Assembly: GCA_002419465.1 (NCBI GenBank)
Contig: DIGE01000019.1
Span: forward strand, 50,700 to 114,699
DNA length: 64,000 bases
Direction of reading: 5' to 3'
Source: Geobacter sp. UBA5730
GTDB lineage: Bacteria > Desulfobacterota > Desulfuromonadia > Geobacterales > Pseudopelobacteraceae
A program made the translations under genes and the position numbers. Below the pieces are notes generated by a model, which had not been told where the DNA came from, ran no database searches, and saw nothing but the letters and a program-made list of their open reading frames with translations. Shown here one piece after another: positions 34,794-43,887 of the stretch. How positions within the stretch are numbered: the first letter of the stretch is position 1; each line of letters begins with the position of its first letter.

Positions 34794-35810
34794 ATGCGCC
34801 ACTGCATCATACTATTCCTGCCCCCGCTGCTCTCCGCCATACTCCTGCTGTCAGCCGTTTCAGCAGTGGCCCTCGAGATCGAACCGTTCCGGACAGCCAA
34901 TCGGAATCCGCTGGTACAGGGCTACGGTCTGCCCTCTGAAAGGACGCCACACCTGCTGCCTGCCCACTCCTGGACAGCGATCCTGACCCAGGACGTCGCC
35001 AGCATCTATACCAGCAGCAACACAAGCACCGAACAGCTTACCCTCGACGGTGAACAATACCGCTGGGCCCTGACCGGCAAGTACGCACTGACTGACCGCC
35101 TTGAACTTGGTCTGGAGCTTCCTGTCGTCATGCAAACAGGAGGTTTTCTTGACGGCTTGATCACGGATTGGCACAGCTTGTGGGGATTACCACAGGGGGG
35201 GCGAGACAGCGCACCTAAAAACCGCCTGACCTACCGTTACAGCAAGGACGGCCGCCAACGGCTCAATGTGACTGACTCGTCGACAGGAATAGGGGATATC
35301 AGTCTGCTGGCAGGCTATCGCCTCTTCGACCAACGCCAGGGGGACGATCACGACGCAGTAGTGGTCCGAGCGCAGCTCAAACTTCCTACTGGTAAGAGCA
35401 GTTCGCTGCACGGCACCGGCAGCACCGATCTGGCACTCTTTCTGACCGGCGCCATGAACCGGGCCACCGAATGGGGAACGTTGGGAGTCTATGGCTCGGC
35501 CGGAGGAATGGTCAGCAGTGATGGCGACCTGCTCAGCAAGCAACGCGAAAACCTGATCGGGTTCGGCGCGGCCGGCATCGGCTGGTCTCCAGCAGACGTG
35601 ATTGCCTTCAAGGTTCAGATGGATCTTAACACTGCCTGTTACCGTGACAGCAACCTTGACGAACTCAGCAAGACCGCCCTGATGGTTACCTTGGGCGGCA
35701 CCGTGCGGTTATCTGGCGACTACCTGCTGGATATCGGGCTGTCCGAAGACCTGGCCGTGGCGACCGCGCCGGATGTGACCTTCCACCTGGGCCTGAGTGC
35801 CCGTTTCTGA
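34794..35810 (+). CDS. DUF3187-family exported protein, probably outer membrane
   Basis: The 338-residue protein has a signal peptide (IILFLPPLLSAILLLSAVSAVA, cleavage after about residue 26). The mature part begins with FRTANRNPLVQGYGLP, the DUF3187 signature, and then alternates short amphipathic strands with many Asp/Gly turns, ending in an aromatic residue (LSARF), which fits an outer-membrane beta barrel. Function is unknown. It is 7 bases after the regulatory domain gene and converges on the ATPase gene behind it with no clear terminator between. Confidence 0.8.
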   Translation: MRHCIILFLPPLLSAILLLSAVSAVALEIEPFRTANRNPLVQGYGLPSERTPHLLPAHSWTAILTQDVASIYTSSNTSTEQLTLDGEQYRWALTGKYALTDRLELGLELPVVMQTGGFLDGLITDWHSLWGLPQGGRDSAPKNRLTYRYSKDGRQRLNVTDSSTGIGDISLLAGYRLFDQRQGDDHDAVVVRAQLKLPTGKSSSLHGTGSTDLALFLTGAMNRATEWGTLGVYGSAGGMVSSDGDLLSKQRENLIGFGAAGIGWSPADVIAFKVQMDLNTACYRDSNLDELSKTALMVTLGGTVRLSGDYLLDIGLSEDLAVATAPDVTFHLGLSARF

Positions 35811-35831
35811 CAGCAACCTCGACGAGATCAA

Positions 35832-37619
35832 TCAACCGGTAATACTGACCACCTCGTCATAGGTGGTGAGTCCCTCCAACATCTTGCGGATGGCAAGTTG
35901 CCGCAAGCTGGCGAACCCATCCTCCTCGGCAGCCCGGACAATATCCGTTGGATCGGCCTTTACACTGATCAACTGTTTGATCCGATCCGTAATTTCCAAC
36001 ACCTCAAAAATGCCGGTACGCCCCTTGTAGCCGGTGCCGCGGCACTCCTTGCAACCGGCCCCTTGCACCACCCTGACCTTGCTGCGATGAATCTGAAGAT
36101 ATTCACGTTCTTCCTTGCTCAGCTCCCGGACCGTCTTGCAATCAGAACAGACCTTGCGCAGCAGACGCTGGGCCACAATCCCCATCACCGTAGCCGAGAT
36201 CAGATAGGGTGGCACCTCCAGATCAAGCAGACGGGCAATCGATGAAGGGGCGTCATTGGTGTGCAGGGTTGAGAGTACCAGGTGACCGGTAAGCGCCGCC
36301 TGGACAGCATTGTCAGCCGTATCCTGATCCCGGATCTCACCCACCATGACAATGTCCGGGTCCTGGCGCAATACGGTGCGCAGAATATTCCCGAACGTCA
36401 CCCCGATGGCCTGCTGCACCCCGATCTGGTTAAACTGCTCCATCACCATTTCGATCGGGTCTTCGATGGTGATGATATTGATTTCCGGCGAGGAAAGGGT
36501 CCTCAGTGAGGAATACAGCGTGGTGGTCTTGCCGGAACCGGTGGGGCCGGTCACCAGCACGATCCCGTTGGGACGATGAATGAAGCTGTTGAACAGGGCG
36601 TATTCCCGCGGATAAAACCCGATGGTGTCAAGCTCCTGCAACAGAATTTCCGGGTCGAATATCCGGATCACCACTTTTTCACCAAAAGCCACCGGTACGG
36701 TAGAAACCCGCAGCTCTACCTCTTTGCCATTATGGGCGGTCTTGATGCGACCATCCTGGGGGCGGCGCTTCTCTGCCAGATCCATCCGGGCCAGCAGCTT
36801 GATCCGTGAAACGATCGGAGCATGCAGCGGCTTGGGAAGCAGATGGATATTGTGCAGGATACCGTCCAGACGAAATCGGATCAGCACTTTTTCACGTTTA
36901 GGCTCAATATGAATGTCGCTGGCCCGCTGGTCAAAGGCATACGAGAGTAGAAAATCAACGGCGGAAATGACATGCTTGTCGTTTCCCTCCAGTTCCTTCT
37001 CACCGCGCATCTTGAAAAACTGTTCCAGGTTGCCCAGATCAACGCCAGCGTTTTCCTCCGCCTCGGCAGCCATAACCGAGGCCCGAAAGCCGTAAAATTC
37101 ACGCAGAATCTTCTGGATATCGGTACAGGAACTGACCACCCGCTGAATCTGCAAACGGTGGGCGGTGGCCAGCTCATCCAATACCACCTCGTTGAAGGGA
37201 TCAGCCACGGCGATGGTCAGTTCACCAGCTTTGGCCGCCACCGGCACGATCAGATATTTAAGGGCAAAGGGACGGGGGATGTGCGAGGTAACCACATCCA
37301 GATCAAGCTTCAACGGATCGATCTTGAGATACGGCAGCTTGAGGAATCCGGCCAGGCTTTCGGTGATCGTGTCCTCGGTCAGCACCCGCCCGTTACCGCC
37401 TGGAATTTCAAAGGCAAAGGAGGCGATCACCTGGGCTGGTGATGGACGTTCGCCACTCTTGTGCAGCCTGCGGCCGGCTCCCTGATGGCCGGCAATCAAC
37501 CGGGACTCTTGCTGCCGGGCCTGTGCAGAAAGTGTGGCCTGCTGTTCTTGAGACAGCAACTGCTGGTCGCGTAATACAGCGGCCAGATACTCAATCGTCA
37601 AGGTTTTTGGATTGGTCAT
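35832..37619 (-). CDS. PilB/GspE-type secretion ATPase (second copy)
   Basis: The 595-residue ATPase has an N-terminal MshEN-like domain (about 85-190), Walker A TGPTGSGKTT, DPDIVMVGEIRDQDTADNA, LSTLHTNDAPSSIARL and the zinc site CSDC with CKECRGTGYKGR. It closely resembles GspE of type II secretion and PilB. It has no gsp or pil neighbours here: downstream is a small membrane protein gene with stop-to-start spacing of nine bases on the same strand upstream. It may power a type II or pilus-like system encoded elsewhere. Confidence 0.88.
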   Translation of the reverse strand: MTNPKTLTIEYLAAVLRDQQLLSQEQQATLSAQARQQESRLIAGHQGAGRRLHKSGERPSPAQVIASFAFEIPGGNGRVLTEDTITESLAGFLKLPYLKIDPLKLDLDVVTSHIPRPFALKYLIVPVAAKAGELTIAVADPFNEVVLDELATAHRLQIQRVVSSCTDIQKILREFYGFRASVMAAEAEENAGVDLGNLEQFFKMRGEKELEGNDKHVISAVDFLLSYAFDQRASDIHIEPKREKVLIRFRLDGILHNIHLLPKPLHAPIVSRIKLLARMDLAEKRRPQDGRIKTAHNGKEVELRVSTVPVAFGEKVVIRIFDPEILLQELDTIGFYPREYALFNSFIHRPNGIVLVTGPTGSGKTTTLYSSLRTLSSPEINIITIEDPIEMVMEQFNQIGVQQAIGVTFGNILRTVLRQDPDIVMVGEIRDQDTADNAVQAALTGHLVLSTLHTNDAPSSIARLLDLEVPPYLISATVMGIVAQRLLRKVCSDCKTVRELSKEEREYLQIHRSKVRVVQGAGCKECRGTGYKGRTGIFEVLEITDRIKQLISVKADPTDIVRAAEEDGFASLRQLAIRKMLEGLTTYDEVVSITG

Positions 37620-37628
37620 GACACCTTA

Positions 37629-38057
37629 TCAGTGCGAAAATTTATTGGTCTTTACTGCCTTGTCCCGCTGCTGTTCAATCCGCTTGCTGACCGCCTCCAG
37701 CACCTCTTCCTCGGAATAGTGCGGTTTGGATGACAGCTTGGGCATCTCTCCCGGCTCCGGCGTAAGCACCTCGCTCTGCTTGGCCAGGAAGGCATCCAGC
37801 ACCTGCTTCTTCTCACTGTAGATCATGCTGTCCCGCATCAAATCCATGGAACTCTTCAGCAACCCCCGCCCGGTAATGAGCAAAATCAAAAGCGGCACCA
37901 GATCACTCTGCCAATAATCAAGGCTGCGTTCATGGACCATGGTGCCGGCCAAAAGGCCCGAGCAGGCCAGCAGCACCCCGAAAAAATTGGCGAGCACACG
38001 ATATTCCGGGCCGTTCGATAGCTCAACGGCGGTGCGGTCACTGGTTTTATCAGGCAT
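37629..38057 (-). CDS. Small membrane protein of unknown function
   Basis: The 142-residue protein has two hydrophobic segments (YRVLANFFGVLLACSGLLAG, about 19-38, and LVPLLILLITGRGLL, about 53-67) and a charged C-terminal half with a Glu/Lys-rich predicted helix (EEEVLEAVSKRIEQQRDK). It is encoded nine bases upstream of the second PilB/GspE-type ATPase on the same strand, so the two probably share a transcript. I do not recognise a family. Confidence 0.65.
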   Translation of the reverse strand: MPDKTSDRTAVELSNGPEYRVLANFFGVLLACSGLLAGTMVHERSLDYWQSDLVPLLILLITGRGLLKSSMDLMRDSMIYSEKKQVLDAFLAKQSEVLTPEPGEMPKLSSKPHYSEEEVLEAVSKRIEQQRDKAVKTNKFSH

Positions 38058-38370
38058 GGCTTACCTCCTGCTGCGGTGCTGGTGCAGCCGTCCCTACAGT
38101 TTATCACTATTCATTAGACTACTACGAATGTACCGGCAACGCCAGCCAGGGGCCGACGTGACGTCCTCAATAGTCCATACCTGCTGCAAACGTCATGGAA
38201 TTATTTTCTTATCGGCTTATTGAACAAGATTATTAACTGTGGCGCCAGGGTACAATTCTGATGCAACGGCTTGTCGTAGTGCTGTGGTGAGTGGGTTATC
38301 GAAGCCTCCCCGGCAACGGCTCGCTGAGCTGGTGTGCTTACAACCTGGTTTGTTTTTAGGCCGGCACCAG
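38058..38370. other. 313-base gap without a supported gene
   Basis: Small frames occur on both strands but overlap the flanking genes, lack ribosome sites and show no family motif. The stretch 38190-38240 is AT-rich and could hold the promoter of the leftward membrane protein/ATPase pair. I see no RNA gene, repeat or clear terminator. Confidence 0.5.
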
Positions 38371-38703
38371 CTAAAACCTGATCGGCGCAAAGCCATCCGG
38401 TGTGGCAAATCTGTTCAGCTTTTTACGCGTTATGGCACCGTGCCTATTCACATCAATTTTATCGTACAGTCGGCTTTTTTCCTCCACACTCAAGGCAGTT
38501 CCCGGGTCGGCACACAACTCCTGATGCTGAATACGGCCATCCTTGCCACGCACCAGCGGGCACGAGGTGAACTCCTCACGGGTGATGCTGCCGCTTTTAT
38601 CAGCATCAAGCTTGTTGAACAGTCCACCCTGGTCAGCAGCCAGCACACCAACAGGCAGGGAGATCAGCAGACTGCAGGCAATCAATCTAATGGTTCGCAG
38701 CAT
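38371..38703 (-). CDS. Exported EF-hand domain protein
   Basis: The 110-residue product (ATG 38703) starts with a signal peptide (TIRLIACSLLISLPVGVLAA) and contains a canonical EF-hand loop, DADKSGSITREEF, near residues 32-44, plus a second, degenerate loop, DVNRHGAITRKKL, near 86-98. In the second loop the ligands at positions 5 and 9 are atypical. Calcium binding in the periplasm is likely for the first loop. It is transcribed away from ettA. Function unknown. Confidence 0.7.
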   Translation of the reverse strand: MLRTIRLIACSLLISLPVGVLAADQGGLFNKLDADKSGSITREEFTSCPLVRGKDGRIQHQELCADPGTALSVEEKSRLYDKIDVNRHGAITRKKLNRFATPDGFAPIRF

Positions 38704-38859
38704 GGTTGGATTCCTTTCAGGCACAAGTAATCAAGAGAGTGAAGTATACCGATTTGTGCAGACTTTACAATGCAGCCATGCTGGTTAAGCCCTGATACGG
38801 ATTGACAGCAGCCACTGACCATGCCATAAAACCCATTCATTCCAAGGAGGTTTGCTGCA

Positions 38860-40536
38860 ATGAGTGTTGACGACAAAAAAGTTATTTATAGCATGATGCG
38901 GGTATCAAAATTCTACGACAAAAAACCGATCATCAAGGACATCTCACTTTCCTATTTTTATGGTGCCAAGATAGGTGTGCTGGGTCTGAACGGCTCCGGC
39001 AAATCCACCCTGCTGAACATCATGGCCGGTGTGGACACTGAATTCAACGGTCAGGCCGTGCTCTCCCCCGGCTACAGCGTAGGTTATCTGGAGCAGGAAC
39101 CAAAACTGGATGAAGACAAAACGGTGCGGCAGATTGTGGAACAGGGCGTACAGGAGATTGTCGACCTGTTGGCCGAATTTAACGGTATTACCGATAAATT
39201 CTCCGAGCCGGATGCTGACTTTGAAAAACTCTGCGACCGTCAGGCCGTGTTGCAGGAGAAACTTGACCATGCAGAGGCATGGGATCTGGATTCTCGCCTG
39301 GAGCTGGCCATGGATGCGCTGCGTTGTCCGGTGGGCGACACACCGGTCAAGGTCCTGTCAGGCGGCGAAAAGCGGCGGGTGGCGCTCTGCCGGCTCCTGT
39401 TGCAAAAACCTGACATCCTGTTGCTGGACGAACCCACCAACCACCTTGACGCCGAGACCGTGGCCTGGCTGGAAAAGCACCTCCACAGCTATCCCGGCAC
39501 CGTAATTGCCGTGACCCACGACCGCTATTTCCTGGACAACGTAGCTGGCTGGATCCTGGAACTGGACCGGGGTGAAGGGATTCCCTGGAAGGGCAACTAC
39601 TCCTCCTGGCTGGAGCAGAAAAAGGACCGTCTGGCCGTCGAGGAAAAACAGGAGAGCGATCGGCAGAAAACGCTGCAACGCGAGTTGGAATGGATCAGGA
39701 TGTCGCCCAAGGGGCGTCACGCCAAGTCCCAGGCCCGAATCAGCGCCTATGAAGACCTGGCTGCGGACACCGGTGACAAACGGGCCAAGGAGCTGGAAAT
39801 CTATATCCCCCCCGGCCCACGTCTCGGTGATATCGTGATTGAGGCGGATAATGTCGGCAAAGGGTTCGGCGACCGCCTGCTGTTTGAAGGCATGACCTTC
39901 AAGCTGCCCCGTGGCGGCATTGTCGGTGTGATCGGCCCCAACGGCGCCGGCAAGACCACCCTGTTCCGGATGATCACCGGCACAGAGCAACCTGACAGCG
40001 GCACCATCCGGGTGGGGGAGACCGTGCAGGTTGCCTACGTGGACCAAAGCCGGGATTCACTGAACCCCGACCGTCTGCTGTGGGAAGAGATCAGTGACGG
40101 CCAGGAGATGATCCAGCTGGGCAAACAGACCGTGAATGCCCGCACCTATGTGGCCCGCTTCAACTTCACCGGTGGCGATCAGCAAAAAAAGGTGGGCATG
40201 CTCTCCGGCGGTGAGCGTAACCGGGTCCATCTGGCCAAGGTACTGAAAAGCGGAGCCAACGTGCTGCTTTTGGACGAGCCGACCAACGATCTGGACGTGA
40301 ACACCATGCGTGCGCTTGAGGAGGCCTTGGAAAACTTTGGCGGTTGTGCCGTGGTGATCTCTCACGACCGCTGGTTCCTGGACCGGGTCGCCACCCATAT
40401 GCTGGCCTTTGAAGGAGATTCACGGGTTGTCTGGTTTGAGGGCAACTATTCAGAATACGAAGAGGACCGGCATAAACGGCTGGGTGCCGAGGCGGACCGG
40501 CCCCACCGGATTACCTACCGCAAACTGACCCGCTGA
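38860..40536 (+). CDS. ettA: Energy-dependent translational throttle protein EttA (ABC-F ATPase)
   Basis: EttA binds the ribosomal E site and gates entry into elongation according to the ATP/ADP ratio. The 558-residue protein has two ABC domains: Walker A GLNGSGKST near 42 and GPNGAGKTT near 358, signatures LSGGEKRR and LSGGERNR, Walker B LLLDEPTNHLD and LLLDEPTNDLD, and the ABC-F linker between. The N-terminus IYSMMRVSKFYDKKPIIKDISLSY is EttA-specific. A strong AAGGAGGT site precedes the ATG. Confidence 0.95.
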   Translation: MSVDDKKVIYSMMRVSKFYDKKPIIKDISLSYFYGAKIGVLGLNGSGKSTLLNIMAGVDTEFNGQAVLSPGYSVGYLEQEPKLDEDKTVRQIVEQGVQEIVDLLAEFNGITDKFSEPDADFEKLCDRQAVLQEKLDHAEAWDLDSRLELAMDALRCPVGDTPVKVLSGGEKRRVALCRLLLQKPDILLLDEPTNHLDAETVAWLEKHLHSYPGTVIAVTHDRYFLDNVAGWILELDRGEGIPWKGNYSSWLEQKKDRLAVEEKQESDRQKTLQRELEWIRMSPKGRHAKSQARISAYEDLAADTGDKRAKELEIYIPPGPRLGDIVIEADNVGKGFGDRLLFEGMTFKLPRGGIVGVIGPNGAGKTTLFRMITGTEQPDSGTIRVGETVQVAYVDQSRDSLNPDRLLWEEISDGQEMIQLGKQTVNARTYVARFNFTGGDQQKKVGMLSGGERNRVHLAKVLKSGANVLLLDEPTNDLDVNTMRALEEALENFGGCAVVISHDRWFLDRVATHMLAFEGDSRVVWFEGNYSEYEEDRHKRLGAEADRPHRITYRKLTR

Positions 40537-40561
40537 CGTGAAACCACCGAGGTAGCGAGAC

Positions 40562-41323
40562 ATGAACTACACCACCTACTACAACCGTGGGCAGAAGGTG
40601 TTTCTGATCAACATCACCCCTGGCCGCGACGAGTCACTCTTCGAGGCATTCTCGGCAACGATTTCCGCTTGCGATAACCGGCAGCTTGAGTTGCGGCCTC
40701 GCTACCCCCTGCATCACGGCGAGGAAGGCCTGCTCAAGCCGGGCATGCAATTCAAGGTCACGGCGGAAAGCTTCGGCTCGGGGGTGCAGTTCAGCGGTGA
40801 GATCAGTGCAATCTCCAATACCGGGTTTGTGCTTATGCCGTTGAGTCCTATTGAGATGTACCAACGCAGCCAGGTTCCCCGCATGGACATCATCCTGGGT
40901 TTCCGCGCCTTTACCCGTTCAGCTCCGCTGATGATTTTCCGGCATGAATGGCAACGCCTGATAGATGGCATGACTGCCGGCAAAGCTGCAAATCTGGAAC
41001 TGGAACCCTGCCAGCTGAACTTGGGAGTTGGCGGCTTGCGCTCGGTGGTGGATATTTCAGAACGACAATACGACCTGTCGATGGTCTTTATTGAGCTGGA
41101 GCCGGGAAAACCACCGGTTTGCGCCGTTACCGAGCAACTCTGGCGGCGCACCTTGCCGGATGACGAGGGGATTGCCATTGGCCGGCGCTTTGTGCTCATC
41201 CGCAAACAAGACCAGACCCGTATCCAGCACCATATCGAGCAGCAGCTCAAAAAACAGGGAAAAAAACTGAAACACCAGAAAAACAACTGGGAACTGTTGG
41301 ATTGCATGTTCCGTGAGCATTGA
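40562..41323 (+). CDS. PilZ-domain-like protein with degenerate c-di-GMP motifs (copy 1)
   Basis: The 253-residue protein has an N-terminal beta domain (about 1-95, FFL-type PilZN fold) followed by a PilZ-like domain. The expected RxxxR motif appears as YQRSQVPRMD, in which the first Arg position is Ser, and the (D/N)xSxxG motif appears as LNLGVGG, with Gly for Ser. Its tandem paralogue keeps both. This copy may therefore have lost c-di-GMP binding. It starts 25 bases after ettA, from ATG 40562, with GAGGTAG upstream. The assignment rests on the motif pattern and on comparison of the two copies. Confidence 0.65.
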   Translation: MNYTTYYNRGQKVFLINITPGRDESLFEAFSATISACDNRQLELRPRYPLHHGEEGLLKPGMQFKVTAESFGSGVQFSGEISAISNTGFVLMPLSPIEMYQRSQVPRMDIILGFRAFTRSAPLMIFRHEWQRLIDGMTAGKAANLELEPCQLNLGVGGLRSVVDISERQYDLSMVFIELEPGKPPVCAVTEQLWRRTLPDDEGIAIGRRFVLIRKQDQTRIQHHIEQQLKKQGKKLKHQKNNWELLDCMFREH

Positions 41324-41352
41324 ACGGGCTGGCCTGAGCGAACACTACCATT

Positions 41353-42120
41353 ATGAACTACGACCGTTATTTTAGCCGCGGGCAGAAGGTTTACCTGATC
41401 AATATCTCCCAGACCAGGGACGAGTCGATCTATGAGTCATTTTCTGCAACGATAGTCAGCAGCAGTGAGAACTGCATTACTCTTAAGGCTCCGTACCGGC
41501 TTTTTTCAAATGAATCCAGCCTGACACCCGGCATGCAGTTTAAACTATCCACCGAGTCGTTTGGTGTGGGGGTACAACTGCGGGCTGAACTGACCGCAAC
41601 CCCGGCGGAGGAAACCCTCGAGGTGAAACCACTCGGGGGGATGGAAATTTACCAACGCCGTCAAATGCCCCGCGTTGACGTAAACCTGCCTTTTTTGCAC
41701 GTACTCCAAAAATCATCCCTGGCCGCCTTCAAGCGGGAGTGGCACCGGGTAGTTGCCGACCTGCACCAGCCAGCGCCACCTCGCTTGAAACTATCGGAAA
41801 CATCTTTAAACTTAAGCGTTGGCGGCATCCGCTTCGACCTTGCGACCGCCCCGACCCCTCTGGCCATGGTAGTGATCGATTTACAGGATGGTGCCCCGCC
41901 GATCTGTGCCGTCGTGGAACTGGTATGGCAAAAAACCCGCCAGGAGGATGGCATGTTAGCCTGCGGACACCGCTTTTTGGAGATACTGAAGGAAGATCAG
42001 ATACGGCTATCTGCTTTCATAAACAAGGTGGGAACCGGTAGTGGCGGGCGGATCAAGGACAACTGGGATTTGCTGGACAAAATGATGTCAGCCCAGGCCG
42101 ACGAGCAGGCGAAGCACTAA
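41353..42120 (+). CDS. PilZ-domain-like protein, motifs intact (copy 2)
   Basis: This 255-residue paralogue of the preceding gene shares the opening MNY-x2-YFSRGQKVYLINIS and the same layout. The PilZ motifs are complete: RRQMPR gives RxxxR and LNLSVGG gives NxSxxG, about 65 residues apart. It probably binds c-di-GMP and acts as an effector, in the style of YcgR. It is 29 bases downstream of copy 1, and converges on the dciA-like gene with three bases between. Confidence 0.7.
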   Translation: MNYDRYFSRGQKVYLINISQTRDESIYESFSATIVSSSENCITLKAPYRLFSNESSLTPGMQFKLSTESFGVGVQLRAELTATPAEETLEVKPLGGMEIYQRRQMPRVDVNLPFLHVLQKSSLAAFKREWHRVVADLHQPAPPRLKLSETSLNLSVGGIRFDLATAPTPLAMVVIDLQDGAPPICAVVELVWQKTRQEDGMLACGHRFLEILKEDQIRLSAFINKVGTGSGGRIKDNWDLLDKMMSAQADEQAKH

Positions 42121-42123
42121 CCA

Positions 42124-42606
42124 TCAGTCTGTCTTACCAAACCGATAATGACTCTCCATCAAGGCTCGGAGCTGACGCTGCAGGTCGCTGTCAGCCACCT
42201 CGCTGGTCTGCTGTTCGATCCAGGCTTGGTCTTCCTGGCTTAACGGCCGGGAAACCGGCGAAGCGACCTCCTCACCTGCCCCATCCTCCTCAACTACCCG
42301 GGCAGACTTCAGCACAATCTCCCGGACCCGCTCCTCCCCTAAACAACTATTCAGCCTGGTTACCAGGTCAGCCTTCATAAAAGACAACTGCTGCATCCAG
42401 GGTGCGCTCCCCACCGCCACCGTCAACACCCCGCCTGCCAATCGCACCGGCCGGGCCCGCCGGGCAATAGCCGCCCCCACTACCTGTTCCCAGTGCTGCC
42501 AGATGGCCAGATCCTTCAGCCGTTCACCCAGCGTTGTTCCGGCAAAGCTGCTACGCAGCACACTCCCCAAAGGTTCAGGGCGTCCTTTTGGTCGTTTTCC
42601 CGCCAC
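42124..42606 (-). CDS. DUF721/DciA-like protein
   Basis: The 160-residue protein begins at GTG 42606, which has a GGAGG site seven bases upstream; a longer ATG frame lacks one. It carries the DUF721 features SFAGTTLGERLKDLAIWQHWEQVVGAAIARRARPVRLAGGVLTVAVGSAPWMQQLSFMKADL, meaning a KH-like fold, as in DciA, the loader of the DnaB helicase in bacteria without DnaC. The C-terminal third is a charged tail. A replication role is inferred from the family. It overlaps the upstream membrane protein gene by 32 bases. Confidence 0.75.
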   Translation of the reverse strand: MAGKRPKGRPEPLGSVLRSSFAGTTLGERLKDLAIWQHWEQVVGAAIARRARPVRLAGGVLTVAVGSAPWMQQLSFMKADLVTRLNSCLGEERVREIVLKSARVVEEDGAGEEVASPVSRPLSQEDQAWIEQQTSEVADSDLQRQLRALMESHYRFGKTD

Positions 42607-42853
42607 GTCGAATCCTCCGTTTATACCAGCCTCCCACAATTTGCCCGGCCACGGCGCTACCCAGGGTCAGCGGCACAATCCGCCAGCTGAACCCGGCAAT
42701 CATCCGCATATGCACCACCAGCGGAATCGGCAAATGAATCAGCACAAACCACATCAAGGAATATTTGCGGAATGACTCGCGCAGATAACCGCAGGGAATA
42801 CTTATCAAAAACGCCAGCACCAGCAGGCCGGCCAACAGAAATGAGTCTTGCAC
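42575..42853 (-). CDS. Small integral membrane protein
   Basis: From GTG 42853, preceded by AAGGGGAG, the product is 92 residues with about three hydrophobic segments (LLAGLLVLAFLISIPCGYL, MWFVLIHLPIPLVVHMRM, IVPLTLGSAVAGQIVGGWY) and a basic tail (KRRIRRGGKTTKR). An ATG at 42874 would add seven residues. I do not recognise the function. It overlaps the DciA-like gene, so co-translation is likely. Confidence 0.6.
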   Translation of the reverse strand: MQDSFLLAGLLVLAFLISIPCGYLRESFRKYSLMWFVLIHLPIPLVVHMRMIAGFSWRIVPLTLGSAVAGQIVGGWYKRRIRRGGKTTKRTP

Positions 42854-42933
42854 GAGGCTCCCCTTTTGGGGCATAGTAAAAAACCGGACCGAAATTGTCA
42901 ATTAAGCGTACAGAAATGACGGAAGGTATACCG

Positions 42934-43224
42934 ATGTCAGACCACTACCTGGTTAAGGAAGGCCACTGTCTGGCGGTCTTCAATTCAACCCACCGGGTGC
43001 TTAAAGCGGAAGGACTTCTCAAGGGCCTGGCGTTCGACATCCTTTTGATTCCCGCCCCCCGGTCCCTGCAAGCCGACTGCGGACTAGCCCTGCGCTTCAA
43101 CGTCGAGTTGCTGAAAGCAGTTCAGACCTTACTAAAAAATCACGACCTGCTGCCAGCCTATATCAGCTGCCTGCAGGACGGCCAGTATACCACCTGTGAG
43201 GAGTGCCCAGATGATAACCATTAA
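42934..43224 (+). CDS. DUF3343 protein (putative Se/S carrier-like)
   Basis: The 96-residue protein matches DUF3343: YLVKEGHCLAVFNSTHRVLKAEGLLKGLAFDILLIPAPRSLQADCGLALRF, with the conserved CG near residue 50, expected to be the reactive cysteine. It begins at ATG 42934 behind GGAAGG and overlaps yedF by 14 bases. DUF3343 and YedF are frequent partners in selenium- and sulfur-metabolising anaerobes. Confidence 0.85.
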   Translation: MSDHYLVKEGHCLAVFNSTHRVLKAEGLLKGLAFDILLIPAPRSLQADCGLALRFNVELLKAVQTLLKNHDLLPAYISCLQDGQYTTCEECPDDNH

Positions 43225-43798
43225 CTGTCGCGGCCAGGCCTGCCCTGCTCCGGTCATTGCCACCAAACGCGCCCTTGAGACCTCTCCTTCCGGGGTCTGT
43301 GTACTGGTGGACAATGGCGCGCCCCGGGAAAATGTGACTCGTTTTGCCCAGACCAGGGGCCTTCAGGTAACGGAAACAGCTGACGGTTCCGGCTGGTCCC
43401 TGGTTATTCATGGGAGTGGCAGACAGACAGTAGCATCCCCCACCCTCCCCGTGCAAACAACCGGCGAACGGATACTGCTCGTCACCAGCGACCGGCTGGG
43501 CGAGGGTGACGACGAATTAGGGCGCCTGCTGATGCGGAATTTTATCCACACCCTGCTTGAGACGGTTGAACGACCAGACCGGATCCTGTTCCTGAACAGC
43601 GGCGTACTGCTGACTGTCCAGGGAGCTGAAACCATCGAGGCGTTGTCCGCCTTGGCCGATCTGGGAGTCGACCTGGCTTCCTGCGGGGTATGCCTCGATT
43701 TTTACAAGAAAAAAGATCAACTGGCGGTCGGCAAGACCACCAACATGTTCAGCACAGCCGAACAACTACTGGGGGCAGCCTCAGTTGTCAGGCTGTAG
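43211..43798 (+). CDS. yedF: Sulfurtransferase-like selenium metabolism protein YedF
   Basis: The 195-residue protein fuses an N-terminal TusA-like domain (CRGQACPAPVIATKRAL, residues 6-22, with the CPxP motif) to a C-terminal DsrE/F-like domain (ILLVTSDRLGEGDDELGRLLMRNFIHTL and ASCGVCLDFY). This is the YedF architecture that is associated with SelD-bearing genomes. selD itself is not in the window. The coupled DUF3343 gene supports the call. Confidence 0.9.
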   Translation: MITINCRGQACPAPVIATKRALETSPSGVCVLVDNGAPRENVTRFAQTRGLQVTETADGSGWSLVIHGSGRQTVASPTLPVQTTGERILLVTSDRLGEGDDELGRLLMRNFIHTLLETVERPDRILFLNSGVLLTVQGAETIEALSALADLGVDLASCGVCLDFYKKKDQLAVGKTTNMFSTAEQLLGAASVVRL

Positions 43799-43814
43799 CA
43801 AAAACAAATACTTC

Positions 43815-43843
43815 TTGACAGGGCTGGGAGCTTTTCCTATAGT
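43815..43843 (+). promoter_or_regulatory. Sigma70 promoter of the ffh-rpsP-rimM-trmD-rplS block
   Basis: TTGACA (43815-43820), 17-base spacer, TATAGT (43838-43843): a near-consensus promoter about 45 bases upstream of the ffh ATG. Confidence 0.75.
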
Positions 43844-43887
43844 TACTTTCTTTTAGAATACCTACTCTGCGTCAGTGATCTATACGA

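Noticed and set aside
38239..38730. 163-residue plus-strand frame covering the EF-hand gene and the gap to its left
   Set aside because: It overlaps a gene with signal peptide and EF-hand motif on the other strand, has no ribosome site and matches no family I know.
39358..40047. 229-residue frame antisense to ettA
   Set aside because: It lies wholly inside ettA and shows no motifs of its own.
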